Both the position numbers and the translations under genes were made by a program. A model generated the notes under the pieces. That model made no database searches, had not been told where the DNA came from, and saw only the letters and a list, made by a program, of their open reading frames with translations. DNA of 57,839 bases from Lachnospiraceae bacterium (GTDB taxonomy: Bacteria > Bacillota > Clostridia > Lachnospirales > Lachnospiraceae), in NCBI GenBank assembly GCA_017617545.1, contig JAFZVZ010000030.1, positions 1-57,839 of the forward strand. The letters run 5' to 3'. Positions 16,966 to 26,237 of the stretch are shown piece after piece. Within the stretch, counting starts at the first letter, position 1, and each line of letters opens with the position of its first letter.

Positions 16966-16994
16966 TTGTTTTTAGGCGGCATTTTGTGTATTAT
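16966..16994 (+). promoter_or_regulatory. Promoter of the xpt-dtd-cotH-like operon
   Basis: TTGTTT, 17-base spacer, TATTAT. It overlaps a hairpin TGCCGC/GCGGCA (16960-16981) followed by TTTTGTG, which may stop transcripts entering from the left. No purine riboswitch core is present between here and xpt. Confidence 0.45.
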
Positions 16995-17073
16995 TATATG
17001 AATGGAGAGTGTGTGCTGCGCGCGGGATTATTTATCGGAAAATGCGGATGCGCGGCACGGGAAGGAGCGGAGC

Positions 17074-17649
17074 ATGAAACTGTTGGAAGACCGGATTTGC
17101 AGCGAGGGCGTCGTACGAAACGGCGATATCCTCAAGGTGGACAGCTTCCTGAATCATCAGATGGACGTCAGTCTGTTCCGCGAGATGGCGCGTGAATGGA
17201 AGAGAAGGTTCGCGGGCTCGGAGGTGACGAAGATCCTCACGATCGAGGCGTCGGGCATCGGGCTTGCGTGCATCGCGGCGGAGGAGTTCGGCTGCCGCGC
17301 GGTATTTGCCAAGAAAACGGCCGGGAGCAACATGGACGCCGAGGTGTTCTCGACGAAGATCACGTCCTTCACGAAGGGTAAGGTGTACGACGTGGTTGTC
17401 TCGAAGAGATTCTTAAAGCCGGAGGACCGCGTGCTGATCCTGGATGATTTTCTGGCGAACGGCTGCGCATTGCTTGGATTGATGGATCTCGTAAAGCAGT
17501 CGGGGGCGACGCTGGTCGGCTGCGGCATCGCGATCGAGAAGGGGTTCCAGGACGGCGGCAAGCGCATTCGGGAAATGGGTGTGCAGCTCGAGTCGCTGGC
17601 GATCATAGACAGTATGGAGGGCGGGACGCTTGTGTTCCGCGAAGAATAA
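17074..17649 (+). CDS. xpt: Xanthine phosphoribosyltransferase
   Basis: 191 residues, the normal Xpt size. It shows the N-terminal hood (MKLLEDRICSEGVV), LTIEASGIGLACIAAEEFG and the PRPP loop VLILDDFLANGCALLG. It salvages xanthine with PRPP to XMP in the cytoplasm. ATG 17074 has AAGGAG six bases upstream; the open frame extends further back without support. It is followed after three bases by dtd, so the two are likely translated together. Confidence 0.95.
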   Translation: MKLLEDRICSEGVVRNGDILKVDSFLNHQMDVSLFREMAREWKRRFAGSEVTKILTIEASGIGLACIAAEEFGCRAVFAKKTAGSNMDAEVFSTKITSFTKGKVYDVVVSKRFLKPEDRVLILDDFLANGCALLGLMDLVKQSGATLVGCGIAIEKGFQDGGKRIREMGVQLESLAIIDSMEGGTLVFREE

Positions 17650-17652
17650 CGG

Positions 17653-18114
17653 ATGCGGTTTTTGATTCAGAGAGTGACCGAGGCTTCGGTCACGGTTGAC
17701 GGTGAAGTGATCGGACAGATCGGCAAGGGGTTCCTTGTGTTTATGGGTGCGTGCGACACGGACACGGAGGCGATCGCCGACGCGATGGTGAAGAAGCTTT
17801 CCGGCCTGCGGATCTTCGAGGACGCGGACGGGAAGACCAACCTTTCGCTCGCCGATGTCGGCGGTGAGGTGCTTGTTGTCTCGCAGTTCACGCTCTACGC
17901 GGACTGTCGCCACGGAAACCGGCCGTCGTTCGTGCGGGCGGGGAGCCCGGACGCGGCGGAGAAGCTCTACGAGTATGTAGTGGCGAAATTGAAGAAAGAC
18001 TACGGCTTGTCCGTGCAAACCGGAAGCTTCGGCGCGGACATGAAGGTGCGGCTCTTAAATGACGGGCCGTTCACGGTACTGTTGGATTCCGATGAACTCG
18101 GAAAGCGCGGCTGA
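17653..18114 (+). CDS. dtd: D-aminoacyl-tRNA deacylase
   Basis: 153 residues, full length. Family motifs: [18 protein letters not shown] at the start, [19 protein letters not shown] (the SQFTL catalytic motif) and NDGPFT near the end, where most homologues have NDGPVT. The dimeric enzyme removes D-amino acids mischarged on tRNA. The start lies three bases after the xpt stop with only a weak ribosome-binding site, which suggests translational coupling. Confidence 0.95.
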   Translation: MRFLIQRVTEASVTVDGEVIGQIGKGFLVFMGACDTDTEAIADAMVKKLSGLRIFEDADGKTNLSLADVGGEVLVVSQFTLYADCRHGNRPSFVRAGSPDAAEKLYEYVVAKLKKDYGLSVQTGSFGADMKVRLLNDGPFTVLLDSDELGKRG

Positions 18115-18171
18115 CACGGAAGCATGTACGGCGCGTGATACAAAGGGCAGACGGAAGGAGTATGAAGAAGG

Positions 18172-20310
18172 ATGGCTCAGAATCAGCAGAGGGCCCCGCA
18201 GAGAACTGCGCAGAGGACACAGACAGGTCAGAGGACGCAGGCGGGCAAGAAGCGGATCAGTAAGAAAAAGAAGCGTCAACAGCGCAACCGGATGCTTGTG
18301 ATGGCTTTGGTTTTTGCACTGTGCGTGACGGGTGTCGTGTATTTCCTGTGGCCGAAGGGCGGCAACGGGGGCGATACAAAGCAGACACCGACGGGTTCGG
18401 CGACCCCGAAGCCGGGGGATCCGACCCCGACGGGGACCGAGATTTCGCCCGGAGTGATCGATCCCGGCGGTGAGGATACCATCGATTGGAAGGCCATGCC
18501 GCTCACGGGACTTGAATTTGACGAGGCGATGTCCTCGAACAGCAAGTACGCCGAGCTGGACGGCAAATTTTACGACTGGGTCGAGCTGCTGAACTCGTCC
18601 TCCGTCGCGATCAACCTGAGTGAATACTGGATCAGTGACAGCAAGGATAACCCGCAGAAGTACCAGCTGCCGAACGTTACGCTCGGCGCGGGTGAGCGGT
18701 ATATCATCTACTGCAACGGTGTCGGCGAGGGCAATCAGGCACCGTTTAAGATCAAATCAAGCGGAGAGAAGATCTATCTCTCCAACAAGGACGGGTTCTG
18801 CGACCGGATCAAGATCCCGGGCGACCTGCCTGCGGATTCGAGCTACGGCCGCAAGGACGGGGAATGGATGTATTTTGACGATCCGGCTCCGGGCAGGGAA
18901 AATGGTGAGGGCTACGCCGCGAGAACCTCGGTGCCGGAGGCAAATTACGTGACCGGCGTGTACAACGGACCGCTGATGGTGACTCTGTTCGGCGAGGGAA
19001 CCATCTACTATACGACGGATGGAAGCAAGCCGACGACATCCTCGAAGGTGTATGTTGACGGCATCACCGTGACCGGCGTGACGACCATCCGCGCGATGGC
19101 CGTGAAGGACGGCCGCGAGAGCCAGGAGGCCGCCTACACCTACGTGATCGACAGCACGACGCACACGCTGCCGATCCTGGTTGTCAACGGACCGTACGAT
19201 ACGATCCTCGGAGCGAACGGTGTCGTGAAGAAGATCAGCGACCGCAACCTTGAGGCGCAGGCGATGATGACGCTGATCGAGAACGGCGAGGAAAAATTCT
19301 CAATCCCGTGCGGTATCACGCTCCACGGCAACGACAGCCGCAACATGGCCAAGCAGAATTTTACGGTGCATTTCCGCTCCGCTTACGGCGCGAGCAAACT
19401 GAATTACAAGCTGTTTGACGATATCGATCTGGAGGTCTTCAACTCCATCCTGTTAAAGGGAGGAAGCGAGCGCTTCAAGGACGCGATCATCGAGGATGAG
19501 TTTACGACGCACATGGCGCTTCTCAATTCCGATGTGAGCGCGCAGGCGTGCAAGCCTGTTGTGATGTATCTCGCGGGCGAGTTCTGGGGCATCTATTTCA
19601 TGCGCGAGCGCTTCAGCGCGGACTACGTCGCGGACCATTACGATGTTCCCAAGGATTCGGTCAACATCGTTCAGGGCTACAGCGGGTATCAGATGAAGGA
19701 GGAAGGAAGCGCGGACGACTACAACGCGCTTGTGAAGTTCGCGAAGGAAAAAGACCTCAACATCGACGAGAATTACGAGTATCTGGAGAGCCGCATCGAT
19801 ATGAACAGCCTGATGGACTGGTACATTTTACGCGGATACTACGGAGATTCGGACGACGCCAACATCCGCTGCTTCATGTCAACGGAGGGCGACGGAAAAT
19901 GGCGCTGGATGTTCTACGACCTCGACTGGGGCTTCTGTCTGCAGGACCACGCGTTCACCACGAACGTCAAGAACGCGAGCAAGCACCCGCTGATCTGGTA
20001 CATCATCCACAGCAAACGCGGCAAGGACGCGTTCCTCAAGCGTGTTGCGTACCTGATGGACACCTGCCTGAACGAGGAGTACATCACCAAGGAGCTCGAC
20101 TGGTGGAAGGCGACGCTGGAGCCGGAGATCGAGGCGGAGCGTGCCCGCTGGGGCGGCACCGTCAACGGCTGGAACAGCAGCATGAACGTGCTGTACAAAT
20201 ACGTCCAGGACGGCAAGCGCGACAAGGCGCTTCTGAAGGATATCAAGTCGCTCCTCGGTCTGTCCGATTCGGACATGAAAGCCTACTTCGGGGACAAGTG
20301 GAATCCGTAA
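18172..20310 (+). CDS. Membrane-anchored CotH-family protein with lamin-tail domain
   Basis: 712 residues. A Gln/Arg/Lys-rich cytoplasmic head of 40 residues, one membrane helix (41-60) and a Pro/Thr linker precede an extracellular part: a lamin-tail domain (about 100-215), a chitobiase/hexosaminidase C-terminal-like beta domain (TIYYTTDGSKPTTSS), and a CotH kinase domain (about 325-650) with HGNDSRN and the metal motif FYDLDWGF. CotH proteins phosphorylate proteins with ATP, in Bacillus on spore-coat proteins. Here the domain faces outward, a pattern seen in other Clostridia, where substrates are not known. It follows dtd by 57 bases and is probably in the same operon. ATG 18172 follows GGAAGGAG by 11 bases. 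Confidence 0.88.
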   Translation: MAQNQQRAPQRTAQRTQTGQRTQAGKKRISKKKKRQQRNRMLVMALVFALCVTGVVYFLWPKGGNGGDTKQTPTGSATPKPGDPTPTGTEISPGVIDPGGEDTIDWKAMPLTGLEFDEAMSSNSKYAELDGKFYDWVELLNSSSVAINLSEYWISDSKDNPQKYQLPNVTLGAGERYIIYCNGVGEGNQAPFKIKSSGEKIYLSNKDGFCDRIKIPGDLPADSSYGRKDGEWMYFDDPAPGRENGEGYAARTSVPEANYVTGVYNGPLMVTLFGEGTIYYTTDGSKPTTSSKVYVDGITVTGVTTIRAMAVKDGRESQEAAYTYVIDSTTHTLPILVVNGPYDTILGANGVVKKISDRNLEAQAMMTLIENGEEKFSIPCGITLHGNDSRNMAKQNFTVHFRSAYGASKLNYKLFDDIDLEVFNSILLKGGSERFKDAIIEDEFTTHMALLNSDVSAQACKPVVMYLAGEFWGIYFMRERFSADYVADHYDVPKDSVNIVQGYSGYQMKEEGSADDYNALVKFAKEKDLNIDENYEYLESRIDMNSLMDWYILRGYYGDSDDANIRCFMSTEGDGKWRWMFYDLDWGFCLQDHAFTTNVKNASKHPLIWYIIHSKRGKDAFLKRVAYLMDTCLNEEYITKELDWWKATLEPEIEAERARWGGTVNGWNSSMNVLYKYVQDGKRDKALLKDIKSLLGLSDSDMKAYFGDKWNP

Positions 20311-20373
20311 AATAAAGGCCGTCGGCAAGGGCAGTTACGTGCAAAAGAGAGCGCGCGAACCAAGATAAAAAGT

Positions 20374-20418
20374 AACCGGGAAGGAACTGACGAACTGTCA
20401 TTCCTTCCCGGTTTTGTA
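20374..20418. terminator. Bidirectional terminator between convergent genes
   Basis: AACCGGGAAGGAA (20374-20386) and TTCCTTCCCGGTT (20401-20413) form a perfect 13-bp stem. TTGTATT follows on the plus strand and ACTTTTTATC on the minus strand. It serves the CotH-like gene and the transglutaminase gene. Confidence 0.88.
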
Positions 20419-20441
20419 TTGGTGTTGGGTTTTTAGGCGTT

Positions 20442-22664
20442 TTACAGCAACCGGTTGATCATGCGGTAGAGCTGATACTTTCGGGGGCTCATCTCCCGGA
20501 AGGTCTCGGTCAACGCGTCGTTGCCCAGCTGCATGGCTGCGACCACGGTCTCCGGCGCGGTGTCCCTGCCGTAGAGGTAGGTCTCGTACGCGGTAAGCCA
20601 CGAGACGGCGTCGTCCGGCAGCTTCGGAAGGAGGCGTTCGCGGTATTCCGTGAGCGTCTCGTCCTCGTCCATGGGCAGCTCGAGATAGGTGAGCAGCCTG
20701 AGGTTGCGCCGGTACAGCACGGCGATCTGTTCCGCGGCGGCCATGCGGCGGAAGTGCCGATTGACAATGGCGCGGTCGATCAGAAGGACCAGGATCGCGA
20801 ACAGGAAGAGTGCCGCGATGCCGAGCAGCGCGAACAACAGGACACGCGTGCGGGATGTCGGGGCGGGCGTGTTGGCGGCGACCGGCGGTGTCACGGGCGC
20901 GGTCGGAGCGACGGACGGCTGCGGTGTGGGCACCCACGGCGTCTTGTCGCGATCGCTGTAGACGGACCAGAACGAGCCCTCGGTGTGGCCGGGGGTGGCA
21001 TCGAACGGGATCCAGCCCACATTTTCGAAATACACTTCGCACCATGCATGAGCGTTTTCGCTCGTCACGTAGGTGGAGCCGTCCGGCGCGAGCGGCGCGT
21101 GGAAGCCGTAGACAAAGCGTGCCGGCAGGCCTTCCGCCCGGGCAAAGAGCGTCATCGCGGTCGCAAAATGCGAGCAGTATCCGCGGCGCGTCTCCAGGAA
21201 GTACGTAAGGAATGAGGCGCCGTCCGTGACGGTGTCGGGCATTTTCCCCGGAGTGGTCGTGTAGGTGAAGCCGGAGAGAGCCTGCTCAATCAGCATCATT
21301 CGTTCAAACGGGTTGTCACTGTCTCCGGCTGCCTCGTCGACGAAGTTCTGCGCGGATTCGGGCAACGTCACCGGTTGCAGGTACTGTGCTGCCATTCGGC
21401 GTCGGTAATCGGCGAGGCCGCTGTAGGGCAGGTCCCCTGTGAGAGACCGGTTGGCGCTGAGAGCGCGGTTCCATTCATCCTCCGTGATCGGCGCGGGATC
21501 GGCCATGAATTCAAGGAACACTTCATGGAGCAGGTTCATGCGGTACCCGCCGATGACAAAGGAGTCGTTCATTCCTTTTTTGGTGCTGAAGACGAGATTC
21601 CGACCTTCCGCTGTGAGATTTTCCGAGGCGCGAAGAGACGGGACAGGAACGGTTTTCTGCGGTGAGATCAGGTACCTGCTGGAAAACTCGCGGTAGGTGA
21701 CGCGCAATTCGAGGTACTTCATATAGTCCGTGGGGCGTTCGGTGTGCCGGAAGGCGCACAGCGTCTCGAGGTAGTCCCACTCGCATTCGTTCGTGTCATC
21801 GGAGACGGTGTTGCGCCAGGTGAGCCCGTCGAGGGTGTCACAGTACTGTCCCGCGAGGTACGCGGAGGTAGCCGGCGAGCCTGCGGTGCGCTCGATGCGG
21901 AGAAGGCTCTTGTTGTCCTCCGAGAGGTTGCCGCCGACGTTGGCTTGTTCGTCGGAAAATCCGGCCTTATACGAATCGAAGTCGTCCGGTCCGGAGCGCC
22001 CCCTCATCTGGGAGATGCTGATCGCAAAATCCTCCATGCGGATGAGCAGGTTGCGGAACAGGTTCCAGTCGTACGGCTTTTCGCTCGCGGGGAAGAGGAG
22101 TGAAATGCCGAACCAGATCGCGACGAACGGCGCGATGAAGGTGAGGTGCAGCGCGTGGTCCGTGTGGCCGCTCTTGCGCCACAGGCGCTGCGTCTCGTCG
22201 GCGAGCAGCAGAAGAAGCACGCCGAGAAACAGCATGACGCACCGCTGCGACAGCGGGATCTCGCGGACGAGAAAGACCACGAGCACGGCGATGATCGCGC
22301 CTGCGGAGAGGTACCGCGCGGCGCGGAAGCGACGGCACAGCACGGCGCACAGGTCACAACCGATGCCAAGCAGCGGCAGAAGCCACAGGTACCGGTGTCC
22401 GTAGTAGTAGCCCGAGGCTGTTCCGAGAAGCCCGTAGAGCGCGGGAAGGATCAGGAAGATGCCGGCCGCGCCGAGAAGCAGGAGGCGGTCGCGTCCCTGC
22501 AGGTATCGAAAGAGCGCGCACGCCAGGCAGGTGATCAGTATGTACAGGATCGCGGCGGGCGTAGGGCGCGAGAGGCCGAGCTCCGTGTAGATGACACAGA
22601 GCACGGCAACCGCTGCCGGCGCCGCGAGGATCGGTTCATAGAGGAAGGATGCGGGTCGTCTCAT
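20442..22664 (-). CDS. TgpA-like membrane transglutaminase
   Basis: 740 residues. Six or seven N-terminal membrane helices, an extracellular region with a transglutaminase core (RRGYCSHFATAMTLFAR with the catalytic Cys, SENAHAWCEVYF with His, WIPFDATPG with Asp), then one more membrane helix and a cytoplasmic DUF4129-type tail. This is the TgpA arrangement. The start overlaps the DUF58 stop by one base (TGATG) and has GGAGGTG upstream. MoxR, DUF58 and TgpA genes commonly form one unit; the complex is thought to act on cell-envelope proteins, with the MoxR ATPase as a chaperone. The precise substrate is not known. Confidence 0.9.
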   Translation of the reverse strand: MRRPASFLYEPILAAPAAVAVLCVIYTELGLSRPTPAAILYILITCLACALFRYLQGRDRLLLLGAAGIFLILPALYGLLGTASGYYYGHRYLWLLPLLGIGCDLCAVLCRRFRAARYLSAGAIIAVLVVFLVREIPLSQRCVMLFLGVLLLLLADETQRLWRKSGHTDHALHLTFIAPFVAIWFGISLLFPASEKPYDWNLFRNLLIRMEDFAISISQMRGRSGPDDFDSYKAGFSDEQANVGGNLSEDNKSLLRIERTAGSPATSAYLAGQYCDTLDGLTWRNTVSDDTNECEWDYLETLCAFRHTERPTDYMKYLELRVTYREFSSRYLISPQKTVPVPSLRASENLTAEGRNLVFSTKKGMNDSFVIGGYRMNLLHEVFLEFMADPAPITEDEWNRALSANRSLTGDLPYSGLADYRRRMAAQYLQPVTLPESAQNFVDEAAGDSDNPFERMMLIEQALSGFTYTTTPGKMPDTVTDGASFLTYFLETRRGYCSHFATAMTLFARAEGLPARFVYGFHAPLAPDGSTYVTSENAHAWCEVYFENVGWIPFDATPGHTEGSFWSVYSDRDKTPWVPTPQPSVAPTAPVTPPVAANTPAPTSRTRVLLFALLGIAALFLFAILVLLIDRAIVNRHFRRMAAAEQIAVLYRRNLRLLTYLELPMDEDETLTEYRERLLPKLPDDAVSWLTAYETYLYGRDTAPETVVAAMQLGNDALTETFREMSPRKYQLYRMINRLL

Positions 22665-23830
22665 CACATCACCTCCTTGAGATCGGCGTCCGGGGAGACC
22701 GGAATGATCTCCGTGCGCGGAAGCGATTTTGCGAGGGTGGAAGCCTCGTCGGCGTGGTCCGTGACGAGGTATACGACGACCGCGATCCCGTTTCCGTTCA
22801 GGATCCGGGCAAATTTCTCCGCGCCGGCGCTCCACGAGGAGAGCACGAGGAAGGCGATGTGTCCCTGCACCGCCTCGGGGTTGCGCGCCATGTCGGCGAA
22901 CAGGAAGACATCGTTGTATGCTTCGGAAAATACAAGATGGGCGCAGATCTCATAATACGAGTTGAACGCTTCCCGCCCGTCCATGAGGACGGTCTCCGTA
23001 GCCTGCGTCCGGTGGGACGCGCACACGGGGATACCGCTGCGAAGGAAGAACGAGGAGAGGGCGAGCGCGATCTCGAGGATCTTATTTTCCGTAGGAAGAT
23101 ACTCGGACGGATCATCCGACTCGCGGCAGGTGCTCATGAAGATGCTGACCCTGCGCTGTTCCTCGCCGCTGTCCCGGCGGACGAGCAGACGGTTCTCCTT
23201 CGCGGACGCCTTCCAGTGGACGCGGCGGAGCGAATCGCCCGGCTGGTATTCCCGCACGGTCGCCTCCGGAACGCTTCCGGGGCGCGTGGATTCGCGCGCG
23301 AGAAGGCGCGGCATGCGAACGCCCGTAAGACGGTCGAGCATGACGGTGTCGGGGCGGATGAATACCTCCAGCGGCTCGCGGTTTTTATATCGGATGCGGA
23401 AGAGGCGCAGAAAGTCGGTGATCTCGATGGTGCGGATCCCGACGTTGTAGCTGCCGCGGTACTTGCACAGAAGCGTCGTGTCGCGCGTGATGCCCGTGCC
23501 CGGCAGGAGCTCGTATTCAACGCCGTCCGAGAGGTCGGTCAGCGTTGAGTAATCGGAGTAGAAGCGCACCCGCACGCCCGCGAAGGCGAATTTGGATTCG
23601 TCCTGAAGTGTGAAAAAGTACGGGATCGCGTGATTGCTGACGAACGTCTTGCCCTCGAGCTTCTGATACACGGAGAATCGCAGGCGAACACACAGAAGAT
23701 AGAGAAGTGAGAGGATAGGAAGAAGCGTAACCGCTGTGAAAAACCCATACGAAATCGTGCCGCCGTAGAATGTGATTCCGACCAGCGACACAATCCAGAG
23801 GATCCCGACAAAAATCCGGTTTCGCAGCAT
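22664..23830 (-). CDS. DUF58 domain protein
   Basis: 388 residues. Two N-terminal membrane helices are followed by a beta-rich segment and the DUF58 signature REYQPGDSLRRVHWKASAK with its following RRDSGEE. DUF58 proteins carry a von Willebrand A-like fold and pair with MoxR ATPases. AAGGACGG precedes the ATG. It is the middle gene of the moxR-DUF58-transglutaminase operon, joined to the downstream gene by a one-base overlap and separated from moxR by about 120 bases that hold a degenerate copy of the palindromic repeat. Confidence 0.9.
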   Translation of the reverse strand: MLRNRIFVGILWIVSLVGITFYGGTISYGFFTAVTLLPILSLLYLLCVRLRFSVYQKLEGKTFVSNHAIPYFFTLQDESKFAFAGVRVRFYSDYSTLTDLSDGVEYELLPGTGITRDTTLLCKYRGSYNVGIRTIEITDFLRLFRIRYKNREPLEVFIRPDTVMLDRLTGVRMPRLLARESTRPGSVPEATVREYQPGDSLRRVHWKASAKENRLLVRRDSGEEQRRVSIFMSTCRESDDPSEYLPTENKILEIALALSSFFLRSGIPVCASHRTQATETVLMDGREAFNSYYEICAHLVFSEAYNDVFLFADMARNPEAVQGHIAFLVLSSWSAGAEKFARILNGNGIAVVVYLVTDHADEASTLAKSLPRTEIIPVSPDADLKEVM

Positions 23831-23874
23831 ATGATTCCGTCCTTAATAATAGTTCAACCTGGTAATTGTTCGAA

Positions 23875-23950
23875 AATCGATTACCGCCGAGTGCGCGCCC
23901 GCATCGAGGGCACCATGCGGTCCGCCGAAGACTCTGAGAAGGCGTTTCCG
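23875..23950. repeat. Palindromic intergenic repeat, degenerate copy D
   Basis: AATCGATTACCGCCGAGTGC followed by GCGCCCG and GGGCA matches the left and centre modules of copies B and C, and GGCGTTTCC at 23942 matches the end module. It ends exactly at the moxR stop codon. Pairing is partly lost. Confidence 0.5.
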
Positions 23951-24889
23951 TCAGGCTTCCTTCGGTATCCTTGCCTTGCGCACGACCGTCGTGATGACCG
24001 TATCGGCGTCGGCACCCGACATGCGGGCCTCGTCGCTCAGGATCACGCGGTGGTGAAGCACATTGATCGCGACCTTGCGTACATCGTCCGGGCGCACGAA
24101 TTCCCTGCCGTCTAAGTACGCGCGCGCCTGCGAGGCGCTGACAAGGGCGAGCAGCGCGCGGGGGCTTGCGCCGAGCGAGAGCTGCTTTTCCTGGCGCGTG
24201 AGTTCGATGATCTCCCGGATATAGCCGAGGACGCCGTCGCTCACGTGGATGGCAGCGGCTTCCCTGCGCATGCGGACCACATCCGAGGCGTCGCAGACAC
24301 CGGAGGGAGCTTCATTTTCCGAAGAAGCAGGATTGTTCCGGTCGAGGAAGTTGCGGGCCATCGTCAGTTCGGCCTCCTCGGACGGATAGCCGACGGAGAG
24401 CCGCATCATGAAGCGGTCGAGCTGCGCTTCGGGGAGCGGGTAGGTGCCGAGGTATTCGATCGGATTTTGCGTGGCGATCACGAAGAACAGGTCCGGCAGC
24501 GGGTGACGGACGCCGTCGACGGTGACCTGGCCCTCCGCCATGGCCTCGAGAAGGCTTGCCTGTGTCTTCGGCGAGGTTCGGTTGATCTCGTCGGCGAGAA
24601 GCACCTGGTTCATCACGGGACCCTCGCGGTACTCAAACTCCGCGGACTTCTGGTTGTAAACGTACAGACCGGTCACGTCCGAGGGGAGCGTGTCCGGCGT
24701 GAACTGGATGCGTCCGAACCGGCACTGCAGCGCCTGCGCCAGCGTCTTGGCGAGCGTGGTCTTGCCGATGCCGGGGACATCCTCGAGCAGCACGTGGCCG
24801 CCCGCCAGCAGGCATGTCAGAACGTTGTCGACAACATCCTCCTTGCCGACAAACACGCGGTTGATCCGGTTTTTCAGGTCTTGTATCAT
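23951..24889 (-). CDS. MoxR-family AAA+ ATPase
   Basis: 312 residues. Walker A EDVPGIGKTTLAKTLA, Walker B VLLADEINRTSPKTQ, sensor 1 ATQNPIEYLGTYPLPEAQLD (C-terminal to it the RFMMRLSVGYP box). MoxR ATPases act as chaperones that activate or assemble partner complexes, here most likely the DUF58 and transglutaminase proteins encoded just downstream. The open frame extends upstream, but the ATG at 24889 has ACGGAGG and matches family starts. First gene of the operon. Confidence 0.94.
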   Translation of the reverse strand: MIQDLKNRINRVFVGKEDVVDNVLTCLLAGGHVLLEDVPGIGKTTLAKTLAQALQCRFGRIQFTPDTLPSDVTGLYVYNQKSAEFEYREGPVMNQVLLADEINRTSPKTQASLLEAMAEGQVTVDGVRHPLPDLFFVIATQNPIEYLGTYPLPEAQLDRFMMRLSVGYPSEEAELTMARNFLDRNNPASSENEAPSGVCDASDVVRMRREAAAIHVSDGVLGYIREIIELTRQEKQLSLGASPRALLALVSASQARAYLDGREFVRPDDVRKVAINVLHHRVILSDEARMSGADADTVITTVVRKARIPKEA

Positions 24890-24980
24890 GATATCCTCCG
24901 TAACGGGTTGAGTATTCCGGGAGCGTGCCCGGAGAGAAAAATGCAACGTATGGGAGCCCGCGGCGAGCATGGGCGGGTTC

Positions 24981-24994
24981 ATACTGTTCAGTAT
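24981..24994. promoter_or_regulatory. Operator-like palindrome upstream of moxR
   Basis: ATACTG, TT, CAGTAT is a perfect 6-2-6 inverted repeat. On the minus strand it overlaps a TATACT sequence that would be a -10 box for moxR. A matching -35 is not clear. Confidence 0.35.
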
Positions 24995-25117
24995 ACCATC
25001 AACGTGGCGAAACCGCCATGCTTTTTCCGATAGGGAGTTGTAATATCGTGTATGAGTTTGAAACCATGAAAAAACTGTTAAAAAAGTAAAGAATAGGAAA
25101 AATCGGTGCATTTTCTA

Positions 25118-25146
25118 TTGTAAATGGAATTTACATGTGATATAAT
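25118..25146 (+). promoter_or_regulatory. Promoter with operator for the ABC-2 exporter operon
   Basis: TTGTAA, 17-base spacer, TATAAT. A perfect 7-3-7 inverted repeat, TGTAAAT GGA ATTTACA (25119-25135), fills most of the spacer, so a bound repressor would block polymerase. The leader is about 145 bases; no regulator gene is adjacent. Confidence 0.7.
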
Positions 25147-25298
25147 TCTGCATGTTGTGAATAATGAAGGCGATTGTCGGCAAACGGTTGACGGTGCACA
25201 GCGCGCGGAACAAAGAGGAACCGCGGCGCGGGGGTTATCAGAGCACCGCGAAGACCGCTGTCACGGCAGCGATGCTTCAAAATGGGAGGTTTGGAAAA

Positions 25299-26237
25299 AT
25301 GTCTTTTGAAGTACGTGAATTGGTAAAGTCCTACGGAGAAAAGACCGTTGTGAACGGTCTGAGCTTCAAGATGGACGGCCCGGGCGTGTACGCGCTCCTG
25401 GGTACGAACGGCGCCGGTAAGACGACGTCGATCCGCATGATCCTCGGAATGCTGAAGAGAGATTCCGGAGAGGTTCTCTGGAACGGCGCCGAGATGCAGC
25501 CGGAGAAGATGAACATCGGTTATCTTGCCGAGGAGAGAGGTCTGTATCCGAAGTATACGCTTCTCGACCAGCTTCTGTATTTTGCGAAGCTGAAGGGTGT
25601 CGGCAAGACCAAGGCGATGGAGAAGATCAAGTACTGGTCGAAGAGACTGCAGCTTGACGAGTATATTTTCCCGCCGAAGAACGCAAAGGGCAGACCGGTG
25701 AAGAGCATGCGCGCAGAGCAGCTCAGCAAGGGTAACCAGCAGAAGGTTCAGCTGATGGCCGCGCTTCTCTCGGATCCTGAGTTTGTCATCCTCGACGAGC
25801 CCATGAGCGGTCTTGACCCGGTCAACACCGACCTGTTCAAGGAAGTGATCCGCGATGAGATCTCGAAGGATAAGTATGTTATCATGTCGAGCCACCAGAT
25901 GCCGACGATCGAGGAGTTCTGCACCGATATCATCATCATGAACCGCGGTAACGTGGTGCTGCAGGGCAACCTGAATGAGATCAAGAAGAGCTACGGCCGA
26001 GTGAACCTTTACGTAAAATGTGAGCAGCCGATCGACAAGTTCATCGAGGAGGCGGGCCTTACGATCATTGAGGAGACGCCGGCTGAGACGCAGCTTCGCG
26101 TGACCGGTGAGGAGCAGGCGATGGCCTTCCTCAACTTGCTTCTCGCGAACAAGATCACGGTGATCCGTTTCGACCTGCGCGAGCCTTCGCTGCACGAAAT
26201 CTTTGTGGAAAAGGTAGGTGCAGGCAATGAAGAGTAG
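25299..26237 (+). CDS. ABC transporter ATP-binding protein (NatA/YhaQ type)
   Basis: 312 residues. Walker A GTNGAGKTTSIRMIL, a variant signature LSKGNQQKVQL, Walker B FVILDEPMSGLDP and the switch His in SSHQM. The C-terminal 70 residues form the extra domain found in NatA-like ATPases. It powers the two membrane proteins encoded downstream, probably an exporter of ions, peptides or toxic compounds. ATG 25299 has GGGAGG nine bases upstream; a longer in-frame start at 25164 lacks one. Overlaps the next gene by 11 bases. Confidence 0.93.
   Translation: MSFEVRELVKSYGEKTVVNGLSFKMDGPGVYALLGTNGAGKTTSIRMILGMLKRDSGEVLWNGAEMQPEKMNIGYLAEERGLYPKYTLLDQLLYFAKLKGVGKTKAMEKIKYWSKRLQLDEYIFPPKNAKGRPVKSMRAEQLSKGNQQKVQLMAALLSDPEFVILDEPMSGLDPVNTDLFKEVIRDEISKDKYVIMSSHQMPTIEEFCTDIIIMNRGNVVLQGNLNEIKKSYGRVNLYVKCEQPIDKFIEEAGLTIIEETPAETQLRVTGEEQAMAFLNLLLANKITVIRFDLREPSLHEIFVEKVGAGNEE

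Noticed and set aside
16995-17073. Purine riboswitch upstream of xpt, as in Bacillus
   Set aside because: The interval is too short and lacks the conserved loop sequences.
18162-18263. A 33-codon frame with a good ribosome-binding site overlapping the start of the CotH-like gene
   Set aside because: It uses the same GGAAGGAG as the main gene and has low-complexity composition, so coding is unlikely.
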